From Izhakiella australiensis (GTDB lineage: Bacteria; Pseudomonadota; Gammaproteobacteria; Enterobacterales; Enterobacteriaceae), in contig NZ_MRUL01000015.1 in NCBI RefSeq assembly GCF_002006995.1, forward strand, positions 1-64,000: 64,000 nucleotides of DNA, written 5' to 3'. A program made the position numbers and the translations under genes. Below the pieces are notes generated by a model. It saw nothing but the letters and a program-made list of their open reading frames with translations, was not told the origin of the DNA and did not search any database. Below are positions 8,578 to 16,437 of the stretch, piece after piece (the stretch's first letter is position 1; each line of letters opens with the position of its first letter).

Positions 8578-11500
8578 TACCAGTGAACTCCCAGGGTAAA
8601 GAAGGCGTTATTGCGCTCGCCGGGCGCCTGATTAATGGTGCTGAAGGTGCGCTGATATTCCAGTCCAAGGCTGATCTTATGGGGCCAGGCATTATAGCGC
8701 GTTTCGCCGGTCCAGATATTCCAGCGTACGCCGATACCACCCAGCTGGTTTACCTGGATGGAATCGCTGATGTAGTCATCATTGCTGCGGCGGTCATCGC
8801 GGTTTTTCCCGTTGTAGTCACTGTTAATTTGCAGATGGGCATAAGGTTCCAGGGTTTGTCCCTGTGCTACCTTCTGATGCCAGCTGATGCGGTAGTCTGC
8901 CGTAGCAGACTGAATATCACGCCGTACGTATTGCGCCGCATCGAGATATAAATTCTGCGCCAGCCAGCCGCTGCCGTTGGGATGCCATTCGTCGCTGAAT
9001 TTGCCGTTGTTCAGAAATGATGCGCTGGCGCGCAGCATGGTATCGCTGGTATTCGCGTGATTAGCGAGTGAGAACTGCTGTTCCACGGCAAAAAACAGGG
9101 TGAAGTTATAGAACGGTTTCCAGCGAATGCCGGTGCCGGAAGTCGGATTTTTTACCGGCATCATCACTTTGCTGCTGCCGGTATCGCCAAACACGCGGCT
9201 GTAAACCGCCAGCGTATCGCCCTTAACCAGCATGTTACGGCCCAGCCGGTACTCGGCTTCCATCTGGCCATAGCTGCGATAACTTTTGCCCGGTGTGGGG
9301 CCGCCGGATTGCGGGCTGGCTGAACTCATGGTGCCGGAACGCAGGCCCACCGTGCTGTCGATGCTGAACGTCCAGCGCCGGGCGATGTTTTCATGCAGAC
9401 GGCGAATATTATACAGCTCCTGGTTCTGCGCCGGCGTCAGCGGCGTGACCTGCGCGGCATCGTTGGTTTCATCGATTAGCTGACGGGCATACAGCTGAGT
9501 TTGGTTGCGGTCGTCGAGCCGTTCGTTGACGTACATCAGCTGACGCGGCAGCTGCGGATCGTCGGGAGTAGATTTCAGCGCCTGCTCCAGCATCGCCCGG
9601 GACTCGAGGTAGTCGCCGTTACGCCACAGGGCGTATCCCAGCGCGGCCTGGGTCGCACCATTGCCCGGTTCAAGGGCCAGCGCCTGACGTAGGTCGCTGA
9701 TGTTATTCTGCTTGTTGCGCGCCAGCCGGTACAGGTCCGCCCGGCTGGTCAGCGCTCTGACCGTCGGCTGAATCTCGATGGCGCGGGTAAGGTCTGCTAG
9801 CGCTAACTTCGGCTGCGCCGGCAGATAGCGCTGCGCATGCAGCCACCACCACGCCTCGCTGTTAGTCTTGCCCCTTTTTTGCGCTTCATCCAGCCAGCGG
9901 TCGCGGGCTGAAGCGTCGCCGGCGGCCTGCGCGGTATTGGCTGCGGCGATCAGGTCCGCGTCGCTCATGTCGCTCAGTGCCAGAGAACGCCAGCCCTGCA
10001 TGGCGCTGGCATAGTTTTCAACGGCATAAGCCTGATAGGCGACGGCGCGGCGCTGGTAAGCATCCGGCTGGCGTTTCTCCGCCTGCTGCAGAGCAAAAAG
10101 CGCCACGCCCGGCAGATCGCCGCGATAGCAGCTGGCGAGACGGCGCCAGCTGTAGGCGTCATAGCTGTCAGACATATCACCCAGCAGGCGGCGAACAACG
10201 CGGCAGTCATCGCCTACGCCCGGTAGCTGGCTTTGTAATTGCCGCAGTGCCGGCGTAGGCAGCGGCTGAGTGAGGCGGTTTAGCAGCGCGGGCGTAAGCT
10301 GTTCAGGATGCGCCTGAAACAGCTGGAACAGGCGGGCCGTCAGGCGCCCTGCCTGCGGCGTAGAGGCGTCGAGCGGGTAGCGTTGCAGCAGCAGTTCGCT
10401 GGCCTCGCGCGACTGGCCGGCTTCAGTCAGCTGCCAGGTTAACTGGTCCAGCAGCTGCATATTTTGCCTGTCCCGCTGGTACATACGGCGCGCCAGCGCC
10501 AGGCTTTGTGCCGTATTATGGCTGGCGACGCTCAGCATATAGCGCTCGGTTAGCATCTCATCTTCTGGCAATGTGTCCAGAACGCGCTGCGCTGCGGCAT
10601 AATCCCCGCTTTTTATCATTGACGGCAGCACCGCATTTGCCACGTAGCGGCGGTTAGCGGCGAACTGCGGGGCAAATTGCACCAGCTGGTGCAGCGGATC
10701 GTTACCGTAGCGGGCAATCAAATACAGCCAGTTTTTCTCCTGCGCTTCGTCGTCAAAGCGCGGCTGATGCTCCGCCAGATAGTTTTCCAGCTTGGTTTGC
10801 TCATTACGGGTTGCCAGCGCGCTGGCCCACTGCAGCTGATCCTGCGGGCTGTTGAAAATGCCCTGCGCTTGCAGCGTGTGTATATGGTCATCAAGCTGGC
10901 CATTAAGCAGGGCGCTAAACCACTGTTTTTTCTCTGCCTCGCTCAGCGGATGCTGCTGCTGTTTACGGGTAAATATTTCATCGACCATCTGCCAGACTTT
11001 GAGATAGATAGCGCGTTGCAGCAGGTTATTTTCCAACTGCTGACCCTGCGGCGATGCGGCAAACGCGCCGTCGTCAAGCTGTGCTTTCGCTATTGTCAGC
11101 TGCTTTAAGGTTAATGCGCTTTGTCCGATATCGCTGCGACAGCGCGACGTCGGCTCGGCGTTGCACAGCTTTTGCGCCAGACGCAATTGTTCCACCGTCG
11201 CCATCGGTTCGGCTTGATAAGGGATAGCTTCCAGCTGCTGCTGTAGACGTTTATCGCCGGGATGACGCTTGAGCTGATCTTTCAGTAACTGACGCGCCTG
11301 CTTGTTATGGCCAAAATGCCGGTAGGCCTCCGCCAGATGCTGGGTCAGCGGAACATTATCTGGTGCTTGCTGGAGGACATGGCGAAACTCCGCGATCGCC
11401 GTAGTTTCGTCATTTTCTTTTTGCGCGCGGAATGCGCGCTCCAGATGAGGATAAATCATGAAGTAGCGGTAGTCGCTGAGGCCAAGCTCCTCTGCGCTGG

Positions 11501-11591
11501 TGCCGGTGTCATTGCTTTCGGCTAGCGCGCTGGCGCTGAGCAGGGAAAGCGTCAACATGGCGCACAGTCGCGCTGAATTTTTTCTTTTCAT
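8577..11591 (-). CDS. nfrA: NfrA-like outer-membrane glycan exporter (phage N4 receptor homologue)
   Basis: NfrA is the outer-membrane TPR/beta-barrel protein that binds phage N4 and exports the glycan made by NfrB. The 1004-residue product has a signal peptide (MKRKNSARLCAMLTLSLLSASALA, cleavage before ESNDTG). A long alpha-helical TPR region follows (AIAEFRHVLQQAPDNVPLTQHLAEAYR and many similar units). The C-terminal ~270 residues look like a porin-type barrel (e.g. GIRWKPFYNFTLFFAVEQQF), ending NNAFFTLGVHW. The layout parallels BcsC on the facing operon, and both are TPR-plus-barrel polysaccharide exporters. The start overlaps the nfrB stop by 4 bases (ATGA), so translation is coupled. The gene is recognised mainly from its NfrB partner, its length and its architecture. 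Confidence 0.88.
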   Translation of the reverse strand: MKRKNSARLCAMLTLSLLSASALAESNDTGTSAEELGLSDYRYFMIYPHLERAFRAQKENDETTAIAEFRHVLQQAPDNVPLTQHLAEAYRHFGHNKQARQLLKDQLKRHPGDKRLQQQLEAIPYQAEPMATVEQLRLAQKLCNAEPTSRCRSDIGQSALTLKQLTIAKAQLDDGAFAASPQGQQLENNLLQRAIYLKVWQMVDEIFTRKQQQHPLSEAEKKQWFSALLNGQLDDHIHTLQAQGIFNSPQDQLQWASALATRNEQTKLENYLAEHQPRFDDEAQEKNWLYLIARYGNDPLHQLVQFAPQFAANRRYVANAVLPSMIKSGDYAAAQRVLDTLPEDEMLTERYMLSVASHNTAQSLALARRMYQRDRQNMQLLDQLTWQLTEAGQSREASELLLQRYPLDASTPQAGRLTARLFQLFQAHPEQLTPALLNRLTQPLPTPALRQLQSQLPGVGDDCRVVRRLLGDMSDSYDAYSWRRLASCYRGDLPGVALFALQQAEKRQPDAYQRRAVAYQAYAVENYASAMQGWRSLALSDMSDADLIAAANTAQAAGDASARDRWLDEAQKRGKTNSEAWWWLHAQRYLPAQPKLALADLTRAIEIQPTVRALTSRADLYRLARNKQNNISDLRQALALEPGNGATQAALGYALWRNGDYLESRAMLEQALKSTPDDPQLPRQLMYVNERLDDRNQTQLYARQLIDETNDAAQVTPLTPAQNQELYNIRRLHENIARRWTFSIDSTVGLRSGTMSSASPQSGGPTPGKSYRSYGQMEAEYRLGRNMLVKGDTLAVYSRVFGDTGSSKVMMPVKNPTSGTGIRWKPFYNFTLFFAVEQQFSLANHANTSDTMLRASASFLNNGKFSDEWHPNGSGWLAQNLYLDAAQYVRRDIQSATADYRISWHQKVAQGQTLEPYAHLQINSDYNGKNRDDRRSNDDYISDSIQVNQLGGIGVRWNIWTGETRYNAWPHKISLGLEYQRTFSTINQAPGERNNAFFTLGVHW

Positions 11592-13819
11592 GACGACGCC
11601 TGAGCCAGCTCATTCAGCTGGCTGTCAGTGATGCCTGCGCGCTGCAACAGCGTTGGCATCGAGAGCTGGAACTGTTGCTGAAGCCGCAGAACCTGCTCAA
11701 GGGTTTCCTGAGTGACCACGCCTTCTGAGACTAAAAATTCGCCAAGTGGCATTTCGCTGCGTTCGTGGCGCAACAGCAGCGCGCTCATGGCCGAGTTATT
11801 AATGTGGCCGAGTGAGGTTAACACCTCGGCGAACAGCAGTTGGCGTGGCACAAATTGCTGCCAGAGCTCTTCCGCTTTGAGCGGCGTCAGCCACCCTTTG
11901 GCAACCGCCGATTTCAGCAGCGCGCGCTCGTCCTGACCGCGACGACGGGCATACCAGTAGCGCAGTCCGGTAACCACCTGACCGCGCGGTACGATGACGT
12001 AATTAATGCGCAGCGCCATTTTACGCTCAAGGGCGGCCAGCGAGATGGGATCGATTCCCGCTTCGCTGGCGACCGTCATGACGTTGTTTTCAACGCGCAG
12101 CGGCAGTACGGCATAGCGCAGGGCGATGGTGGCGGGCATCAGGTCGATCAGCGCGCTGTCAATTTCCCAGGCGTCCAGCGAATCGACGTTAACGCCGTTT
12201 TGATCGGCAAGCGCGATAGCAAGCTGCCCGGCGCTGATCAGCCCCTGCATCAGCAGCGAACCGCCAAGGCGCATGCCCAGCACGCGATTGGCCAGCGCCT
12301 GCTCGAACTGTTCGGGGGTGATTGCCTGATGGTCGATGAGAATCTGACCCAGCGGCCTCTGGGCGCGGTTTTCTCCGCTGACGCTGGGAAAATCATGGGT
12401 CGTTTTATCCCAGGCAACGCGCCGCGGGTCGCCATGCTGAATAACCTGACGCAGCGCGCGCCAGTTAGCCATAAAGTTGATCAGGTTGCCCCAGAACAAA
12501 CGCACAATAGAAAGCAGCCCTTGAGCGAGACCATAATAAACCGTCACAAAAATAACCCGCTGCAGGATGCGGTTGCTCATCAGGCCAAAGTTTACCCACA
12601 GCAGGGTAACCAGCCAGCTGCTGCCGCTGAAAATAGAAAGGAACTGCCATGCATTGGGCCAAAGGCGTTGATAAATCAGCAGCATAACCAGCTGCAACAT
12701 GATGATCATGGCAATAAAGCTGAGAAAATTGCTGATGGCCCCTTTGCGGTCGCGCCAGAGAAAATAATTAAGCATCGGGCTTTTCGCCCAGCGGTGGGTT
12801 TTGAATCCCTGAAAAACGATGCCAATTATCCAGCGCGATTTCTGGCGCATGGCGGTGGTGAAAGTGTCAGGAAAATATTCGCGCACGCAAATGATCGACG
12901 ACGAGCGGGCGCTCTGCAAAAAGCGGGCGCGCTTTGCCTGCGCGGCTTCATCGACCACCGGAAAGCGCACAAAAATTTCCGTCATGCCTTTGGCTTTCAG
13001 GCGAAAGCCAATATCGTAATCTTCGGTAAGACTTTGCACGTCAAAGGCGATGCCGTCGCCGTCCGCCAGCAGTGCCATCACCGCGCGCCGACTGAAACAG
13101 GTGCCCACGCCGGCGCTGGGAACCTGGCCGGCAAGCGCTTCACGCACCGGCACGTCTTTGCCGTGCAGCTCAGCGAATTCGTCAATATAGGTCATGCTGG
13201 TAAAGTGCGACCATTTACGCTCGAAGGGATAAACCGGTATCTGGATAAGATCTTTGCGATCGACCAGATAGTTGAACAAGCGCAGCTCCATCGGCGAGAT
13301 AACGTCTTCGGCGTCATGCAGAATAAAGCCGGAAAAAGTGAAATTAGCGCTCTGCTCGAACTGGGTAATGGCGTCGAGAATATTATTCAGGCAGTCCGCT
13401 TTACTGGTGGGGCCGGGGCGTGCGCACACCACCTTATGGACGTTAGGGAAGCGGGCGCAGACCTCATCCACATCGCGCTGGGTATCGGGATCGTTTGGGT
13501 AAGTACCGACGAAAATGTGGTAGTTTTCGTAATCCAGCGTCATGGCAGCCAGCTCGGCCATATTGCCGATAACGCCCGTTTCATTCCAGGCCGGCACCAT
13601 AATCGCCAGCGGCTTTTCATCCGGCTCATAGAGGACGCGATAGTCCATAGGGCGGTGACGTCGGTAAATGGTCAATGTGCGCACGATGCGGCGCGACCAG
13701 TAAATTATATCAATAAATAGATCATCTAAGCCGCTAATTAACATCATAATAGCGAGAGTAATGGCGACCGCTTTTAAGCCATAAAGGTATGTTGCAAAAA
13801 CGTCCACAAACCCATTCAT
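11588..13819 (-). CDS. nfrB: NfrB inner-membrane processive glycosyltransferase with C-terminal MshEN-like c-di-GMP modules
   Basis: Residues match E. coli NfrB almost continuously (e.g. LAIMVPAWNETGVIGNMAELA, PNDPDTQRDVDEVCARFPNV). Membrane segments flank a family 2 glycosyltransferase domain whose processive-synthase motifs are intact: HDAED (about 168-172), TEDYD (265-269) and QKSRW (326-330). Several C-terminal membrane helices follow (about 360-450). Residues ~488-743 form a cytoplasmic region with repeated LGxxLxxxGxI motifs of the MshEN type, which in E. coli NfrB binds c-di-GMP and switches on glycan synthesis. In E. coli the product is a surface glycan (N4 receptor) that also needs WecB, suggesting a ManNAc polymer. 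First gene of a three-gene overlapping operon. The predicted start ATG 13819 has no strong Shine-Dalgarno. Confidence 0.95.
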   Translation of the reverse strand: MNGFVDVFATYLYGLKAVAITLAIMMLISGLDDLFIDIIYWSRRIVRTLTIYRRHRPMDYRVLYEPDEKPLAIMVPAWNETGVIGNMAELAAMTLDYENYHIFVGTYPNDPDTQRDVDEVCARFPNVHKVVCARPGPTSKADCLNNILDAITQFEQSANFTFSGFILHDAEDVISPMELRLFNYLVDRKDLIQIPVYPFERKWSHFTSMTYIDEFAELHGKDVPVREALAGQVPSAGVGTCFSRRAVMALLADGDGIAFDVQSLTEDYDIGFRLKAKGMTEIFVRFPVVDEAAQAKRARFLQSARSSSIICVREYFPDTFTTAMRQKSRWIIGIVFQGFKTHRWAKSPMLNYFLWRDRKGAISNFLSFIAMIIMLQLVMLLIYQRLWPNAWQFLSIFSGSSWLVTLLWVNFGLMSNRILQRVIFVTVYYGLAQGLLSIVRLFWGNLINFMANWRALRQVIQHGDPRRVAWDKTTHDFPSVSGENRAQRPLGQILIDHQAITPEQFEQALANRVLGMRLGGSLLMQGLISAGQLAIALADQNGVNVDSLDAWEIDSALIDLMPATIALRYAVLPLRVENNVMTVASEAGIDPISLAALERKMALRINYVIVPRGQVVTGLRYWYARRRGQDERALLKSAVAKGWLTPLKAEELWQQFVPRQLLFAEVLTSLGHINNSAMSALLLRHERSEMPLGEFLVSEGVVTQETLEQVLRLQQQFQLSMPTLLQRAGITDSQLNELAQASS

Positions 13820-14155
13820 CGTGTTAGTTGCTTACCGTTATTTTGGTTGTTATCTGGTGTTATCGGCTTTCAGGAGGGCATCCTTATATAGCTTAAACAT
13901 CTTTTCGCTATACCGACGCATTGCGGTCGCCCCGGATTTAATTATTCGATTACATCTGTCCCGGGGGAGGGAGGCTTTGAGAGGGTTGGCTTCATACTTT
14001 TAAACAGAAACTGAAGTAAGTTTACATTTTAGCCGCACAAAAAAAAAGCACTCTGCGCGTAATTATTATAAATATTGCGATGAAATCGCCGTTGGCGAAC
14101 GGCGGTGAAGGAGAGGGCGGGCGCGGGCTGACCGCGGGATCTTCAGTCGGCGTAT
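13820..14155. other. Intergenic region upstream of nfrB and downstream of mntP
   Basis: No convincing gene is seen here. The region must hold the nfrB promoter (reading left) and the 3' end of mntP transcripts. A 7-bp inverted repeat with a GGCG loop lies at 14087-14104 (CGCCGTT/AACGGCG). On the minus strand a run of ten T (14040s) follows a short GC-rich stretch, so a weak terminator for mntP is possible. I do not see a clear sigma-70 promoter for nfrB. Confidence 0.5.
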
Positions 14156-14731
14156 TCAGGCCAGCGAGTTAAGGTGTTCAAGCAGAATGGATCCGCCGAT
14201 ACCGATCAGCACCAGGCCGCCGACTATTTCCGCCCATTTGCCCATTACCGGGCCAAGAAAGCGGCCAAGCAGTATGCCTGTTGCTGCCATAATGGTGGTT
14301 GCGGTACCGATAGCCAGCGCGGTGGTGACGATGTTTACCTGCAAAAAAGCCAGGCCAACGCCAACGGCCAGCGCGTCCAGGCTGGTAGCCAGCGCGGTGG
14401 TCGCCAGCAGTAAAAAACCGTGGCGCTGCGGTATTTCCAGCGGCTCATCGGCGTTTTTCTTACGCAACCCTTCCAGAACCATGCGGCCGCCGAGAATAAA
14501 TAACAGGAAAAATGCCACCCAGTGATCCCAAGCCATCACGTACTGGCTGGCGACGATACCGATGCTCCAACCAATTAGCGGCGTCAGCGCTTCGATCACG
14601 CCGAAGATCAGGCCGGTGCGAACAGCTTCTTTCCAACCCGGGCGATGCAGGGTAGCGCCTTTACCAAGCGCTGCAGCAAAGGCGTCCATTGACATGCCAA
14701 GGGCCAGAATAATAGTCGCATAAAGGTTCAT
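14156..14731 (-). CDS. mntP: Manganese efflux pump MntP
   Basis: MntP exports excess Mn2+ across the inner membrane. The product (191 residues from ATG 14731) is almost entirely hydrophobic with about six membrane segments. It carries the family's two conserved acidic motifs: [15 protein letters not shown] near the N-terminus, and its internal-repeat counterpart [14 protein letters not shown] in the second half. The start at [12 protein letters not shown] aligns with the E. coli protein start; an upstream in-frame ATG (14758) would add nine poorly hydrophobic residues. A strong MntR-type palindrome lies about 150 bp upstream, consistent with Mn-dependent control. No yybP-ykoY riboswitch signature (GGGGAGUAG core) is visible in the leader, unlike E. 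coli mntP. Confidence 0.95.
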   Translation of the reverse strand: MNLYATIILALGMSMDAFAAALGKGATLHRPGWKEAVRTGLIFGVIEALTPLIGWSIGIVASQYVMAWDHWVAFFLLFILGGRMVLEGLRKKNADEPLEIPQRHGFLLLATTALATSLDALAVGVGLAFLQVNIVTTALAIGTATTIMAATGILLGRFLGPVMGKWAEIVGGLVLIGIGGSILLEHLNSLA

Positions 14732-14876
14732 GTTATTTATACCAGCCAGAGCGTGCAAACCACCTCCAGCATATAAAAATAGATCTTATCCTGAAAAAAA
14801 TAAGCCGATTAAGGCTAAGTGGAGTGAATCCTAGCACGCTAATTTTGGAAAAAAAAGACAATAAAATCAGGGTTTT

Positions 14877-14899
14877 AAATATAGCATTGGCTATACTTT
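14877..14899. promoter_or_regulatory. Putative MntR operator upstream of mntP
   Basis: A 23-bp near-palindrome with inner half-sites ATAGC and GCTAT separated by ATTG, flanked by AAAT/ACTTT. It closely resembles the E. coli MntR consensus (AAACATAGC...GCTATGTTT). MntR with Mn2+ activates mntP in E. coli. Position is about 145-170 bp upstream of the mntP start codon. Confidence 0.7.
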
Positions 14900-14961
14900 T
14901 TAACGGATGCTAATTCTGAGGGGAAGCTGATGATGAAAACTATAAAAGAATGACCTGGTTA

Positions 14962-14980
14962 GCACAGGTATAGCCTGTGC
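14962..14980. repeat. Perfect 7-bp inverted repeat in the mntP upstream region
   Basis: GCACAGG and CCTGTGC are separated by TATAG. There is no T-run, so this is not an intrinsic terminator. It could be an operator or an RNA hairpin; the function is unknown. Confidence 0.5.
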
Positions 14981-15049
14981 AATATTTTCCTGGGTGACGA
15001 TTTCAGCCGGAAAAAATTAATAGAAAAATTTATCTTAGCGGGGGGTTAT

Positions 15050-15651
15050 ACCGCCCGGACGAAAGGCATGTCCTTATTGCTGCAAGCCCGGCACCCCGGT
15101 CGCAGAAGGTCCGGCTGCTTTCCGCACCGGCACAAGCACATCCGTGTGGCCTGGCGCACGGCCATCCCTGGCCGCGAGCCTGCTGAAATCAGCCGGGCCT
15201 TCTCCTCCCCCGTAAGCTTCTTCATCGCTTTCAGTAAAAAACGAAAAGCAGTTCTGTGCCGGGTTAAACACCAGCAACCTGGTTTCTGCTTTTTAATAAA
15301 AAACGGATGCCGTTTCCTGCAAACCTGTACCCCAACGTCGTTATCGATTAAAACAGATACCGTTTGCTACAGATCGGCTCCCAATGCCTTCATTAATAAA
15401 AAACGGATGCCGTTTTAGCAACCCTGCGCCAACAGGCTTTTCTGCGCCGAGCGAATGAAGCCCGCCAGGGTGAGCTGCAGGGATGCGGCGAAAGTAAGCG
15501 CTGCGTCGGGAACGCATCGCGAACGGCCCGTACGGCGGGCTGAAGCAGCGAGGGAAGGGCGCAGCCACGCAGAAACTGCCGGAAGTCTGGGGTCAAGGGG
15601 CCATGACGTTTGATGGCCCCTTGCCGGTCGCCCGCAGCGGCGGGCAAATAA
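15050..15651. repeat. Copy 1 of a ~602-bp directly repeated element
   Basis: This block recurs 657 bp downstream (15707-16308) with only scattered single-base differences (e.g. GCATGTCCTTATT versus GCATATCCTCATT near the start). Each copy contains, in order: a GC-rich segment, a long inverted repeat AAAAGCAG...CTGCTTTT, three ~50-bp sub-repeats bearing an ACGG-ATG-CCGT hairpin, another GC-rich segment, a perfect 11-bp stem (CAAGGGGCCAT/ATGGCCCCTTG), and a GCCCGC/GGCGGGC hairpin. Reading frames on both strands are low-complexity Arg/Pro/Gly-rich translations without recognisable domains, so I read this as a non-coding repeat element, not a gene. There is no transposase, no terminal inverted repeat and no target duplication that I can see. 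Confidence 0.85.
15301..15416. repeat. 50-bp-period sub-repeat triplet inside element copy 1
   Basis: Three copies of a 15-16-bp hairpin core (AAACGGATGCCGTTT, AAACAGATACCGTTT, AAACGGATGCCGTTTT) begin at 15301, 15351 and 15401, an exact 50-bp spacing. Each of the first two is followed by a related A/T-rich end (ATCGATTA or ATTAATAAA). The outer two cores can form a 6-7-bp stem with an ATG loop. Confidence 0.75.
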
Positions 15652-15706
15652 TCCGCCGGCCCGGCAGGCGAAGGGAATACTCCACCGTTGGTGAAATACA
15701 CCTCCC

Positions 15707-16308
15707 ACCGCCCGGACGAAAGGCATATCCTCATTGCTGCAAATCCGGCACCCCGGTCGCAGAAGGCCCGGCTGCTTTCCGCACCGGCACAAGCACATCC
15801 GTGTGGCCTGGCGCACGGCCATCCCTGGCCGCGAGCCTGCTGAAATCAGCCGGGCCTTCTCCTCCCCCGTAAGCTTCTTCATCGCTTTCAGTAAAAAACG
15901 AAAAGCAGTTCTGTGCCGGGTTAAACACCAGCAACCTGGTTTCTGCTTTTTAATAAAAAACGGATGCCGTTTCCTGCAAACCTGTACCCCAACGTCGTTA
16001 TCGATTAAAACAGATACCGTTTGCTACAGATCGGCTCCCAATGCCTTCATTAATAAAAAACGGATGCCGTTTTAGCAACCCTGCGCCAACAGGCTTTTCT
16101 GCGCCGAGCGAATGAAGCCCGCCAGGGTGAGCTGCAGGGATGCGGCGAAAGTAAGCGCTGCGTCGGGAACGCATCGCGAACGGCCCGTACGGCGGGCTGA
16201 AGCAGCGAGGGAATGGCGCAGCCACGCAGAAACTGCCGGAAGTCTGGGGTCAAGGGGCCATGACGTTTGATGGCCCCTTGCCGGTCGCCCGCAGCGGCGG
16301 GCAAATAA
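15707..16308. repeat. Copy 2 of the ~602-bp directly repeated element
   Basis: Near-identical to 15050-15651, at a constant offset of 657 bp with no visible indels. The 55 bp separating the copies (15652-15706) resemble the short repeats that follow copy 2. The two copies therefore look like a duplication of element plus flank, or two members of a family inserted side by side. Confidence 0.85.
15958..16073. repeat. 50-bp-period sub-repeat triplet inside element copy 2
   Basis: The same three hairpin cores as in copy 1, at 15958, 16008 and 16058, again exactly 50 bp apart. Retention of the periodicity in both copies shows that it predates the duplication. Confidence 0.75.
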
Positions 16309-16437
16309 ACCACCTGCCTGGCAGGCGAACGGAACAACCCATCGCAGGTAAATAGGACAACCCACCTGAGGTGGAAAAATCAGCCACCCGCCTGGCAGGG
16401 CGAACGGACCTCCCCCCGTAGGTGAAATAACTCCCCA
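16309..16437. repeat. Array of short imperfect repeats next to the SDR stop codon
   Basis: Read on the minus strand, motifs of the form ATTT(C)ACCTnCGGGnGG...GTCCGTTCGCCTGCCAGGC recur with spacings of roughly 24-48 bases. They include the palindromes CCACCTGAGGTGG and GCCTGGCAGGC. A single related unit also sits between the two large copies (15652-15706: CACCGTTGGTG, CCTGCCGGGC). There is no coding potential with recognisable character. The array begins immediately after the SDR stop codon. Confidence 0.6.

Noticed and set aside
11840-13720. Long (626-codon) open frame antisense to nfrB
   Set aside because: A shadow of the GC-rich codon pattern of nfrB. The translation has no domain character, and nfrB is firmly identified on the other strand.
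13821-14003. 60-codon plus-strand frame upstream of nfrB
   Set aside because: No Shine-Dalgarno and no recognisable character. It overlaps the expected nfrB promoter region.
14930-14953. 7-codon plus-strand frame (MMKTIKE) after GAGGGGAAG
   Set aside because: The ribosome-site-like sequence is attractive, but nothing lies downstream in the same direction to regulate, and the peptide is too short to judge.
15301-16073. Possible CRISPR array (regularly spaced 15-bp cores every 50 bp)
   Set aside because: Only three cores per copy, cores shorter than CRISPR repeats, spacers partly similar to one another, and no cas genes nearby.
15068-16365. Several 60-155-codon open frames on both strands within the repeated elements, including one with an MKKLTGEEKARL start
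   Set aside because: They recur identically in both copies because the DNA is repeated. Their compositions are Arg/Pro/Ser-rich and low complexity, they overlap on both strands, and they lack recognisable domains. A structured DNA or RNA element explains them better.
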